From Pelobacter sp. UBA6093 (lineage in GTDB: Bacteria; Desulfobacterota; Desulfuromonadia; Desulfuromonadales; Syntrophotaleaceae), in the NCBI GenBank assembly GCA_002435955.1, contig DIWZ01000033.1, positions 143,615 to 182,680 on the forward strand: a stretch of DNA of 39,066 bases, written 5' to 3'. The position numbers and the translations under genes are program-made. Numbering within the stretch: the first letter of the stretch is position 1; each line of letters starts with the position of its first letter. Positions 16,295 to 24,723 of this stretch are shown here, piece by piece. The notes under the pieces were generated by a model. The model saw only the letters and a program-made list of their open reading frames with translations, did no database searches and was not told where the DNA came from.

Positions 16295-19200
16295 TCAACG
16301 GAATTCGATCTTGTAAAACAGATCAATGCCGCTTTCCTCGCCGGTGGTTGATTCCAGCTCCCAACGCTGGCCGAGACTGTAGCGCAGGCGGAATGCCTGG
16401 GTATTGGTGAACAGGGATTGCCCGATGCTGACGTACAGGCTGGGGCTGAGATATTTGCCTATGGTCAGCATGGAGCCCGCCACCTCGTCCTGGGTGGATC
16501 CCGGTTCGAATCCGAGTACGTCTACCCCCAGTTGCCGCTTGAGGCGATCCCGCAGTACCACCGATTCACCCTGGGAAAGCAGCATTCCGCTGGCGGTCAT
16601 GAGCAAGTCGGCATCGCCGGCATTGCGTGCCGAGGCCCGCCCCAGAACGATATACGCCAGCCGATCACTGTCGGACATGGCCGGGTCGGAGGTGAGTTTG
16701 ACCACCGGCACCCGTGGCGTGCCGCTGACCTGCACCCCGGCCTTGACCTTGCCGACGGTGCGCAGGGCGAGGATGTCGAGAGTCGGCTGATCGAGGGGTC
16801 CGTTGAACAGCAGATTACCGCGGGTGATGTCAAGGCGGGTGCCGTAGGCGGCGTACTGCCCTTCGGCCACGCTGATGCGTCCTTCGGCGCTCAACGTTTC
16901 AGTGCCGATGGCCGTCAGGCGCAGGGCACCGCTTAAACGGGCATCGAGCCCGTATGCCTTGACCAGTACGTGATCCCCCAGCAGCAGCTTGACATCGGCC
17001 TGGATTTGGAAAGCCTTGCCCCGTTTTTCCGGAGTTGCCTGTCCGATGATGATCACATCCTCACTCGGGGTGATCACCGATGGTTTTTTATTATCCCGGA
17101 TCATGACCTCCGGCAGCCCGATGGTGCCGGCCACCTTGACGCCGGCGGTGCTGCCCGTCAGCCGTAGGTCCGGATCAGCCAGTACCTGCAGTTCCGCAAA
17201 ATTGATCAGCTGGACACGCGCGCCTTTCAGTGTCAGGTCGTAATTGCCGGGTTTCCAGTCCTGCAATTGCAGGCTGCCGGCACCGCGCAGGGTGCCTTCG
17301 CCGGAACGCACCGACAGGCTGTCAAGCAGGATGCGGTCTCCGTCCAGCCGTGCGACCAGACTGACATCCCGTAGATCGATCCCGGCTATCGGCAGATAGG
17401 CTCCGGCCTCAAGTAGTCGGGCCCGTCCGTCGAGTTGCGGTTGCCCCCAGGTGCCGCCGGCATGCAGGCTGATCTCGACGCGTCCACGGGTTTCCTGCAC
17501 CACCCCTGGCATGAGCACGGACAGCAACCCCAATTCCGCGCTGCGGCCCTCGATCGCGATATCCAGAGGGCCCTGGTCAACGGGTTTGACTGGCCACCGT
17601 GCGGGCAGTGGCAGTTGGTAACGCCCTTGCACTTTGCCGTAATCACCGAGTTGCAGATTGGCTGTACCGGTAAGGTTTTGGCCGCGCCAGGACCAGTTCA
17701 GCTCGGCAGCTTGTACCGGAGCCTCCACTTGGCCCGCGTCACTGCGACTCAGGACATGTCCTCCCGTCACCTTTATTTGCCCCGAGGCGACCAGGTTACG
17801 GTCCTCAAGCAACGTCCCTTCGCTCGTTCCGGACAACAGCCCCCGGATTTCAATATCGGCTGGCAGCCAGGGGCTCAGCCGTTCCAGATTCAAGGCGCTG
17901 CAGGACAGCTTCCAGCCGACCTGCTTGGGCAAAGTCATGCGCGCACTGCGCCCTCCTTCAAGTGAACCTTGCAACCGACCACCGTCTTTAAGCTGGGTGG
18001 TCACATCGGCTCGCAGCCTGTCCGGATTCCAGAGCACATTCGCGTCGGCATGGCTCAATTCCAGTTGCAGGCGATCGCGTTCAAACCGGCCAGCTGCCTG
18101 CACCTCGGCGGAAAGTTCAAAGATGTCGTTGGCGGTTTGCCGCCAGGCCGCCTTGCCGCTGCTGCTGCCCGTCAGTTTGGCGTCGGCCAGCCAGGGTTGC
18201 GCATGGGCCAGACGCAGGTCTTTCCATTCGAGGGTTGCGTCCCCGACCAGGGGGGAAAATCGCACCTGGGCCTGTGCCGAGAGGTGTTCACCGGCCTTGC
18301 CCGTCAAACGTAGAGGATCGAGACGCAGGTCCCGCTGTGATATGGATAACGCGACCGGTTTCGCCAAATGCAAGGTTCCGACGGCATCCTGCAACGTCAG
18401 ATTTGTCAGGCTGCCTTGCCACCGGGGGGCCGCATAACCGCCGGTGGCCGCCAGATTGAGGCGGGCCTTGTGCGGCAGTGCTATCTGCGCTGACAGACTG
18501 TGCCGGTTAAGACGGCCTTTGCCCTGCAAGGCCATCGAAGGGAGATCCAAACCGCCCTTTTTAATTCCCGTCAAGTTTGCATCGAGGGTGCCGGCGCTGT
18601 TTTCCGCCAGGCTGGCCGTAAATTTGAGGCGTTGGATACTCAACTGTTCGTAGCGAATGCCACGACCGCTGCCGGTTACCTGACCGGCGAACTGCTTTTC
18701 ACGCCAGCGGACCCAACCCCGACCCTGCACCGCACCGGCCAGATCGGGCAAAAGTCCGGCAAGTTCGTCCACATTGGCGTTAAACTCGATACGCTGCCTC
18801 AAATGTCCCTTGGCCGAAAGCTCCACCCCGCGACTTTGCAGTTCCAATGCCTTGATCTGCAAGTCTTCTCCCTGCAGTCGGGCATCGACCCTCCCCCGCA
18901 AAGGGTAGCCCCGCAGCGTGCTCGGCAAAAGTTTTGCCTGCAACTCGGCGGTCATCGGACCGTTTTCCGGACGGCTCCAGGTACCTTCGGCCTGCAGGTT
19001 GATCTGGCCGGGCCAGGCCAGCCCGGCCGCTTCAGGATTCAGATCATGGCCGGTCAGGCTGCCTTGAATCGCGATATGCGGTGTCCAGCGCACGGCAACA
19101 TCGCCATCGATCTCGCCCTCCAGCCCCCATATTTTGAGCCGGGAAAGGTTTATTACCTCGGTACTGCCACTGAAGGTTGTCTCGACCTTCAGTTTGCGCC

Positions 19201-20212
19201 AGTCCCGAGACTGGTTGGCCAAAGCCAACTGCCCCTCAAAAGCCTCCAGTCCGCCTTTGAGTGCCAACCTGCCGCTGAGGCTGGTAGCCTGCCCGCTGAT
19301 CGTCATCAGATCCAGGTCTTTGAGGTCCGCGATCAGGTCAATTTTCGCCTGCGGTTCGGTCCAGTCGAGTTGCGCTTTGCCGTGTATGGCGCCGTTGTCG
19401 GTCAAGGAGTGCAGGTCGAAGGTGTCCAGCTTCACATCGGTCGGCGCCAGGATATAAGGCGTCGCCAGCTGCCAGCCGCCAGAGACCGCGGAACGGCCAC
19501 TGAGCCGCAGCTGACCAGCGAGGGCCCCCGGTTGCGCCGCGGGTTGTGCGGACCATGCCAGAACCAGGGGGATATCGATCTCAGGCGAGAGCATCAACAA
19601 CGTCGCCGCCTGCAGCTGCAGGCGTTGTCGTCGCCAGTCGACCTGCAGGCTGGCGGTAACCGCCCCTGCATCGCATAGTGCTGTAAACCAGGGCACATGC
19701 AGCCGGCGGCGCGCCCAGCGGGCTTTGGCGGCCAGACCTTCAAGGTAAAATGGCTCCGCATCCGGCCGTTTCCAGGTCATGCGCCGCACCTGCACCTCGT
19801 CGAGGGCCACATGCAGCTTGTCCAGCCAGCCGGGCAGTTCCGGCCAGCTGAAATCCAGGGAAGGCTCGCTTTCGTCAGATGAATCCGTGATCAGGGTCAC
19901 ATCTTCGAGGCTCAAGGAGCGAATACGCACGTTCCGGTGCAACAGTCCGGTCGCGCGCCAACGCCAGCCCAGCCGCCCGATGGATATCGCGCCACCATCC
20001 CAACGCAGCTCGAGGTCGGACAAAACCAGTTCATCCGTGAGGCGGCCCTCGACAGATCCCACGACCAGAGTCTCAGGCGCACGACTTGCGAGGCTGCGAA
20101 TCAGCCAGTCGGCCCCCTTGGGCGTAGCCATCACCCAGTAAAAGCCAAGCACGACCGTCAAGGAGATCAACAGCGCCGTGCCGCCAATGAGGAAAAATGC
20201 GTAACGTTTCAC
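16295..20212 (-). CDS. tamB: Translocation and assembly module protein TamB (DUF490)
   Basis: A very large inner-membrane-anchored periplasmic protein (about 1305 residues) that works with TamA in envelope biogenesis; recent work on the AsmA-like family points to phospholipid transport to the outer membrane. An N-terminal anchor helix (about 5-28, FFLIGGTALLISLTVVLGF) is followed by a long repetitive beta-rich body with recurring LxLxGxA-type strands, as expected for a beta-taco groove. The C-terminal DUF490 domain occupies roughly the last 350 residues and ends in an aromatic-rich YKIEFR. GTG at 20212 overlaps the tamA stop codon (GTGA); a TTG one codon earlier is also possible. Expressed with tamA. 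Confidence 0.93.
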   Translation of the reverse strand: MKRYAFFLIGGTALLISLTVVLGFYWVMATPKGADWLIRSLASRAPETLVVGSVEGRLTDELVLSDLELRWDGGAISIGRLGWRWRATGLLHRNVRIRSLSLEDVTLITDSSDESEPSLDFSWPELPGWLDKLHVALDEVQVRRMTWKRPDAEPFYLEGLAAKARWARRRLHVPWFTALCDAGAVTASLQVDWRRQRLQLQAATLLMLSPEIDIPLVLAWSAQPAAQPGALAGQLRLSGRSAVSGGWQLATPYILAPTDVKLDTFDLHSLTDNGAIHGKAQLDWTEPQAKIDLIADLKDLDLMTISGQATSLSGRLALKGGLEAFEGQLALANQSRDWRKLKVETTFSGSTEVINLSRLKIWGLEGEIDGDVAVRWTPHIAIQGSLTGHDLNPEAAGLAWPGQINLQAEGTWSRPENGPMTAELQAKLLPSTLRGYPLRGRVDARLQGEDLQIKALELQSRGVELSAKGHLRQRIEFNANVDELAGLLPDLAGAVQGRGWVRWREKQFAGQVTGSGRGIRYEQLSIQRLKFTASLAENSAGTLDANLTGIKKGGLDLPSMALQGKGRLNRHSLSAQIALPHKARLNLAATGGYAAPRWQGSLTNLTLQDAVGTLHLAKPVALSISQRDLRLDPLRLTGKAGEHLSAQAQVRFSPLVGDATLEWKDLRLAHAQPWLADAKLTGSSSGKAAWRQTANDIFELSAEVQAAGRFERDRLQLELSHADANVLWNPDRLRADVTTQLKDGGRLQGSLEGGRSARMTLPKQVGWKLSCSALNLERLSPWLPADIEIRGLLSGTSEGTLLEDRNLVASGQIKVTGGHVLSRSDAGQVEAPVQAAELNWSWRGQNLTGTANLQLGDYGKVQGRYQLPLPARWPVKPVDQGPLDIAIEGRSAELGLLSVLMPGVVQETRGRVEISLHAGGTWGQPQLDGRARLLEAGAYLPIAGIDLRDVSLVARLDGDRILLDSLSVRSGEGTLRGAGSLQLQDWKPGNYDLTLKGARVQLINFAELQVLADPDLRLTGSTAGVKVAGTIGLPEVMIRDNKKPSVITPSEDVIIIGQATPEKRGKAFQIQADVKLLLGDHVLVKAYGLDARLSGALRLTAIGTETLSAEGRISVAEGQYAAYGTRLDITRGNLLFNGPLDQPTLDILALRTVGKVKAGVQVSGTPRVPVVKLTSDPAMSDSDRLAYIVLGRASARNAGDADLLMTASGMLLSQGESVVLRDRLKRQLGVDVLGFEPGSTQDEVAGSMLTIGKYLSPSLYVSIGQSLFTNTQAFRLRYSLGQRWELESTTGEESGIDLFYKIEFR

Positions 20213-22050
20213 CAACCGTATCCGATACCTAGATGAATGCGATAGGAGGGGCTGTCTTCGCCAATCTGCCGCGCGATATCCAGCCGTACCGGCCCCACCG
20301 GTGTGTAGTAGCGCAGGCCGATTCCCGCCGCCTGGGCCAGAGTGATGTGGCCGGGCTCGTCAAAGGCGTTGCCGGTATCGTAGAAGGCCGCCACGCCCCA
20401 TTTTTCGCCCAGAGCGCGTTCCAGTTCGAGACTTCCGACCAGCAGATACTTTCCGCCGACCACATCGCCGTCGCTGTCCTCGGGTCCGAGGGATTGGTAG
20501 GCATAACCGCGCACGCTGCGATCCCCACCGGCAAAGAATCTCAGCGACGGCGGCACTTCGGTCAAAGATTCATTTTGCAGAGTCCAGCCGGTGTCCATGC
20601 GCGCCAGCAGCGAAAACCGGCTCGGCAGGGCCAACAGTATGTTGCCGGACGCAAGCATCTGCAGCAAGCCGGTATCGGAGCCGAGATACTGGTGTCCTCC
20701 GCGAACCTCCAGGTTGTAGCTGTAGCCGTTTTGAGGGCGGACCAGACTGCGGTAATGGCGATGGGAAAAGCGCACCCCCGGCAAGATCATTCGAAGTACA
20801 TCAGACTCGCTTCCGACGGTGAAATCTTCCTGAAAAGCTTGCAGAAAGGTAGAGAATTTGCGTCCTTTGCGCAAATCCCAGGTGCGTTCGACCTCGCCGG
20901 TCAATTTGCTGGAGAGGTAGGTGTCGATATCCTCGCGTTCAAAGGTCAGCCGTAACGCGGTGAAGCTGTTAAGACTTTGTGCGTCCGGCCAGATGTAGGC
21001 GGCTCCGGCCGTCTGCGCATTCTGCGCCAGGTTGGCTTTAAGTCTCAGTTCATGCCCGCGGTTGAACATGTTCAGATCCTCGTACAGCAGCGACATGCGC
21101 GCTCCGGTGTCGGTGCCGTATCCGATGCCGGGACGCAGGCGCCGTGACGCAGAAGGCTCGAGGATTACATCGACCGGCACCCGTGTGTCGCTCGCCCCCT
21201 GGCGGTCAGGAAGCAGCCGGATTTCCTTGAAACGGTCAGCGTCGAGCAACTGCAGCTGCGTTTCCCCCAGGCTGGCATAGGAGAAAATGTCCCCCGGTTG
21301 AAAGGCCAGGAAGCGTCGCAAAAATGCTTCGGGATAGTCTTCAGCTCCCTTGAAGCGGACCTCGCCGAAATAGTAGCGAGGACCGGTGGCCAGTTCCAGC
21401 TCGACCTCGGCCGACAGCTTGGCCAGGTCGATGCGAATTTCGTGTACGGCAAAATCGGCATCCAGATAGCCGAGGTCCTGCGCCTGGTTCAGCAGGTCTT
21501 GTTTGGCGTTTTTGTAAGCCGCCTGATCGAGCACCCCGCCGACCCGTAACGGAAAAGCCTTCGCAAGGCGCATCAAAGCGCCGCGCGCGGTGCCGGGACC
21601 GGTAACGTCTACCCGCAGGTTGGTAACACGCACCGGTTTGCCCGGGTCGATATGGACATCGATCAATTGTGTATCGCCGCTTACTTCGAGTTGGGTGCGA
21701 ACCACCGGGGCGAAATATCCGAAGGGCTGCATGGCACGTTCCACCTGCTGCGGGACTTGTCTTATAAAGCGCTCCAGCCAGCGCTGATCGACTCTCCCCT
21801 CCCGTACCAACCCGGGGGGGAAAGCCAACGCCGCCTCCACATTGGCGCGTATGGCGCCTTCCAGCCCGTGCAATTCCAGGGTCAACGACTCAGCCGCCAA
21901 CCCCTGTACCGGATAAAAACAAGCCAGGATTGCAAGCAGCAGGCCGCCGACCGCCAGCAAGCACACGGATGATCCATGAGCAGCCGGCCTCGCGGTTTGG
22001 CCGTCGGCTGGAAATAAGCGCAAAACTCGCAAACCCGTCAACCTTTCCAT
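20209..22050 (-). CDS. tamA: Outer-membrane assembly factor TamA (Omp85/BamA superfamily)
   Basis: A 613-residue outer-membrane protein. An unusually long N-terminal segment precedes a hydrophobic stretch (about 29-50) and a likely signal cleavage site after GLA. POTRA domains occupy about 55-300, including the tract RYYFGEVRFKG. The C-terminal half is a 16-strand surface-antigen barrel with the lid-loop signature GGDRSVRGY and a final GPVRLDIA strand, ending in Trp. It is the partner of TamB, encoded directly downstream with overlap. I see no clear ribosome-binding site before the ATG at 22050, so the true start could be further in. A perfect 24-bp palindrome lies 24 bases upstream. Confidence 0.93.
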   Translation of the reverse strand: MERLTGLRVLRLFPADGQTARPAAHGSSVCLLAVGGLLLAILACFYPVQGLAAESLTLELHGLEGAIRANVEAALAFPPGLVREGRVDQRWLERFIRQVPQQVERAMQPFGYFAPVVRTQLEVSGDTQLIDVHIDPGKPVRVTNLRVDVTGPGTARGALMRLAKAFPLRVGGVLDQAAYKNAKQDLLNQAQDLGYLDADFAVHEIRIDLAKLSAEVELELATGPRYYFGEVRFKGAEDYPEAFLRRFLAFQPGDIFSYASLGETQLQLLDADRFKEIRLLPDRQGASDTRVPVDVILEPSASRRLRPGIGYGTDTGARMSLLYEDLNMFNRGHELRLKANLAQNAQTAGAAYIWPDAQSLNSFTALRLTFEREDIDTYLSSKLTGEVERTWDLRKGRKFSTFLQAFQEDFTVGSESDVLRMILPGVRFSHRHYRSLVRPQNGYSYNLEVRGGHQYLGSDTGLLQMLASGNILLALPSRFSLLARMDTGWTLQNESLTEVPPSLRFFAGGDRSVRGYAYQSLGPEDSDGDVVGGKYLLVGSLELERALGEKWGVAAFYDTGNAFDEPGHITLAQAAGIGLRYYTPVGPVRLDIARQIGEDSPSYRIHLGIGYGW

Positions 22051-22074
22051 CGGTCAGTGGTGACTGAAATTTTT

Positions 22075-22109
22075 CAGGAGTCTGTCGACAGACTCCTGGC
22101 AACCTGTCG
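22075..22109. repeat. Dispersed repeat copy C containing a perfect 24-bp palindrome
   Basis: Positions 22075-22098 are perfectly self-complementary: CAGGAGTCTGTC followed at once by its reverse complement, centred on GTCGAC. The next 11 bases end in AACCTGTCG, as in copy D, where CGACAGA is likewise followed by TCC, TGG-like sequence and AACCTGTCG. It lies in the presumed 5' leader of tamA, so it could act as a DNA-binding site, an mRNA hairpin, or simply be a copy of a repeat family. Confidence 0.7.
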
Positions 22110-22488
22110 TTCGAGGCTGCTCCCATCATCGCATTAAATACGCGTTGTCGTCCATAACCGTTTGATATGTCCCATGTTTAGCCGAATAAAACGCTGGGCT
22201 CGGTAAACAGTCATCCTGTCCATAATAACCCCAAAAAGGTCCGTGTATAGTGCCGTTGAATCTGGGTGGAATTCAGGGGCCTGAGCGACCAATTGGTCGC
22301 CTTCGCATCCGGCGATGGCCGGGCCGATTTCGATTATGGCACGTGGGGGCAGGTTTGAACCAAAATGTTATAAAATTCCCTTTCGGGTATAAACAATCGT
22401 GATAAAATGCGTTCCCTGTTTTGTCCTGCATCTTTCGATCAAATACCTAGCGCCGGATTTGGTTGGCGAGTCACAAGGAGGCATTGCC
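22110..22488. other. Long leader/control region before the ThDP enzyme, with a 16-bp palindrome
   Basis: About 380 bases without a convincing gene. GCGACCAATTGGTCGC at 22285-22300 is a perfect 16-base palindrome, about 190 bases before the ATG, and a candidate operator. The following 150 bases are A/T-richer (TTATAAAATTCCC, GGGTATAAAC), as expected of promoter DNA, but I cannot assign a -35/-10 pair with proper spacing. A frame open for 30 codons upstream of the chosen start has no ribosome-binding site. Confidence 0.5.
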
Positions 22489-24210
22489 ATGACCCTTAGC
22501 GATCTTATCGTTCATTATCTTGAACAGTTCGGGGTGGAATATGTTTTCGGCATCCCCGGCAGTCCTCTTGGTCCCCTGTTCGACGCCCTTACGCGTAGCG
22601 AAAAACGCGGCGGCCCGCGCATGGTGCTGACCCGTCATGAAGCCGGCGCGGCCTTTATGGCCGACGGTTATGCCCGTGAAAGCGGCAAACTTGGCGTTTG
22701 CTGCGCCACCACCGGTCCCGGCGCCACCAACCTGATCACCGGGGTGGCGGCAGCCTGTGCCGAGCAGGTGCCGATGCTGGTTATCACTCCCCAGACTCGC
22801 CTGCGCGACCTGGGGTTCGGCTGTTTCCAGGATTCGTCGCGCAACGGCATCGACACGGTGAGCATGTTCGAGCCGTGTACCGTCTATAATGCCACCGTGA
22901 CCCATCCCCATCAGCTGGAGAAAAAATTGGCGGCGGCCCTGACTGCGGCCCTGGGCGCTCCGGGGGGACCCGCCCATCTGAGTATCCCCATCGATGTTTT
23001 CGCTGCCGAGGCCGAAACGCCGCTGCAGTTCCCCCACCTGCGACAACTGCTCGAGCGTCCTCGGGCGACACTGGATACCAATGGGATGGAAAGACTGTGC
23101 GAGGAAGTTACAAGCGTACTGAATCGTGGCGCCGGACTATGCCTGCTGGTCGGGCATCACAGCATCGGAGCAGGGCGTGAAATGGAAAAGTTCGCCGAAC
23201 TGACCGGGGCGGCCCTGATCACCACGCCGCGCGGCAAGTCGGCCATCAACCCCTACCATCCCCGGGCCCGCGGGGTGTTCGGCATGGCCGGGCACCGTTC
23301 GGCCCGCTCCGCCCTGGCGGATGAGCAGGTCGAACTGATTCTGGCGGTCGGCACCAATCTCGGCGAATGGTCGACCTGCAAGTGGGATCCGGTGCTTATG
23401 AACCACAAGCTGGTGCATATCCACAACGACCGTCGCTGGTTCAGCCGCGCGCCCATGGCCCGTCTGCAGGTGGAGGGGGATACTCTCACCCTGTTTGTGC
23501 AACTCAATGCCCGCTTGGAAACTCTGCAACGCGAAGGTCGCGTGCCCCTGCCTCTCACCCGGGTGGAGCCCGCGTCACTATCAGCGGAGCATTACATACC
23601 GGCCGGGATCACCGTCAACAAACCGGCCTGTTGCGAGACGACGCGTAGCGATGCACCCATCAAGGCCCCCCAGGTCTATGCCGAGCTCATCCAGCGGCTG
23701 CCGTCTGAAAGTCGTTTTTTCATCGACAACAGCAACAGTGTGCCCTGGTCCATCCACTACTTTTTCCACCCCCGACCGGAGAACTATCATCTGTCCATCG
23801 AATTCGCCACCATGGCCTGGGCGATCGGCGCTGCGATCGGCGCAGCCTTCGCCAACCGGCAGGCGCCGTCGGTGTGTCTGACCGGAGACGGTTGTTACCT
23901 GATGAGCGGCCAGGAGATCACCGTCGCGGTAGAAAGACAGTTGCCGGTCATCTTCGTGGTGCTCAACGATCAAGGCTACGGGCTCATCAAACACGGCCAT
24001 CGCCTGGTCGGCAAGGAAGAGGTTGATTTTTCCATCCCCCACGTCGATTTCGCCATGCTCGGTCGCGCCGCCGGCGCCGAAGCCCATGTCATCCGCAATA
24101 TGCGTGACTTCGACCATCTGGACTGGCAGGCACTGGCTACCCGTCAGGGACCGACGCTGCTGGAGATCCTCATCGACCCGGAGGAGCAACCGACCATCGC
24201 CATGGCCTGA
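22489..24210 (+). CDS. Thiamine-diphosphate-dependent enzyme of the acetolactate synthase (IlvB) family
   Basis: About 573 residues from the ATG at 22489, which follows AAGGAGGCATTGCC. The three-domain ThDP fold is clear. The N-terminal pyrimidine-binding domain has GIPGSP and the cofactor-activating Glu51 in RHEAGAAFMADGYAR; a central domain spans about 190-330; the C-terminal diphosphate-binding domain has GDG at 466-468 and Asn493, the expected ThDP/Mg2+ spacing. It differs from housekeeping acetolactate synthase: the usual FGxMGxGLPAAIG segment reads FATMAWAIGAAIG, and no regulatory small subunit (ilvN/ilvH) follows. It is therefore a paralogue whose substrate (pyruvate, another 2-oxoacid or oxalyl-CoA-like) cannot be named. 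It stands alone behind a long leader. Confidence 0.85.
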   Translation: MTLSDLIVHYLEQFGVEYVFGIPGSPLGPLFDALTRSEKRGGPRMVLTRHEAGAAFMADGYARESGKLGVCCATTGPGATNLITGVAAACAEQVPMLVITPQTRLRDLGFGCFQDSSRNGIDTVSMFEPCTVYNATVTHPHQLEKKLAAALTAALGAPGGPAHLSIPIDVFAAEAETPLQFPHLRQLLERPRATLDTNGMERLCEEVTSVLNRGAGLCLLVGHHSIGAGREMEKFAELTGAALITTPRGKSAINPYHPRARGVFGMAGHRSARSALADEQVELILAVGTNLGEWSTCKWDPVLMNHKLVHIHNDRRWFSRAPMARLQVEGDTLTLFVQLNARLETLQREGRVPLPLTRVEPASLSAEHYIPAGITVNKPACCETTRSDAPIKAPQVYAELIQRLPSESRFFIDNSNSVPWSIHYFFHPRPENYHLSIEFATMAWAIGAAIGAAFANRQAPSVCLTGDGCYLMSGQEITVAVERQLPVIFVVLNDQGYGLIKHGHRLVGKEEVDFSIPHVDFAMLGRAAGAEAHVIRNMRDFDHLDWQALATRQGPTLLEILIDPEEQPTIAMA

Positions 24211-24355
24211 CTCGTTAGCATGATATACGCCGGAGATGGATGCTCCGACTGCCGCTCCTGCAGGGGATGAAAAATACGCTGAGGGTGCTGGCACATGGTT
24301 TGCCTGCCCTGCTACAATCGTAGGATAAAGGGGGCGCGGGCAGAGAGGAGATCCT

Positions 24356-24712
24356 ATGACCAGAAAAGGCTACCTGTGGATGATGGCGTGGCTGGTGGTG
24401 ACGCTGCTGCTGGCGGCCTGCGCGGGCAAGATGTCCGCACGGTCCCTTCTGAATGAGGACTATGCCGCCATGAGCGATGGGGAATTGCTGGTGTATTACG
24501 ACCAGGTAAGTGAAGCGATCGAAAAGGAAGCAGGCGGTGCGGGTGGTTTTGGATTGGGAATGGGGCTGGGGGTTGGCAGCGGTTCCTTTTCCGTGGGTGC
24601 CAGCCAGGGGATGTATGTGGATGATCCGACCGAGCAGTTACGCGTGCGGCGTAATCAGGTACGTCTGGAACTGGCCCGACGAGGGTTGGAACCGCAGGGG
24701 GCGCAGCCGTGA
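24356..24712 (+). CDS. Small glycine-rich lipoprotein
   Basis: A 118-residue protein with a lipoprotein signal: Arg3-Lys4, a hydrophobic stretch to about residue 20 and lipobox LLAAC, so lipidation is expected at Cys22. The mature part has a short helical section (DYAAMSDGELLVYYDQVSEA), a glycine-rich stretch with GLGMGLGVGSGSFSVG that could form a glycine-zipper or membrane-contacting hairpin, and a charged helical tail. AGAGGAGA precedes the ATG. I do not recognise a named family. It converges on fusA with only 11 bases between them and has no obvious functional neighbour. Confidence 0.85.
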   Translation: MTRKGYLWMMAWLVVTLLLAACAGKMSARSLLNEDYAAMSDGELLVYYDQVSEAIEKEAGGAGGFGLGMGLGVGSGSFSVGASQGMYVDDPTEQLRVRRNQVRLELARRGLEPQGAQP

Positions 24713-24723
24713 GGTTGCCGCAT

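Noticed and set aside
18500..19678. 392-codon plus-strand frame opposite tamB
   Set aside because: Shadow inside the repetitive beta-rich tamB coding region.
22338..22356. Sigma-54-like sequence TGGCACGTGGGGGCA before the ThDP enzyme
   Set aside because: The GG-to-GC distance is one base short of the strict spacing required for a -24/-12 promoter.
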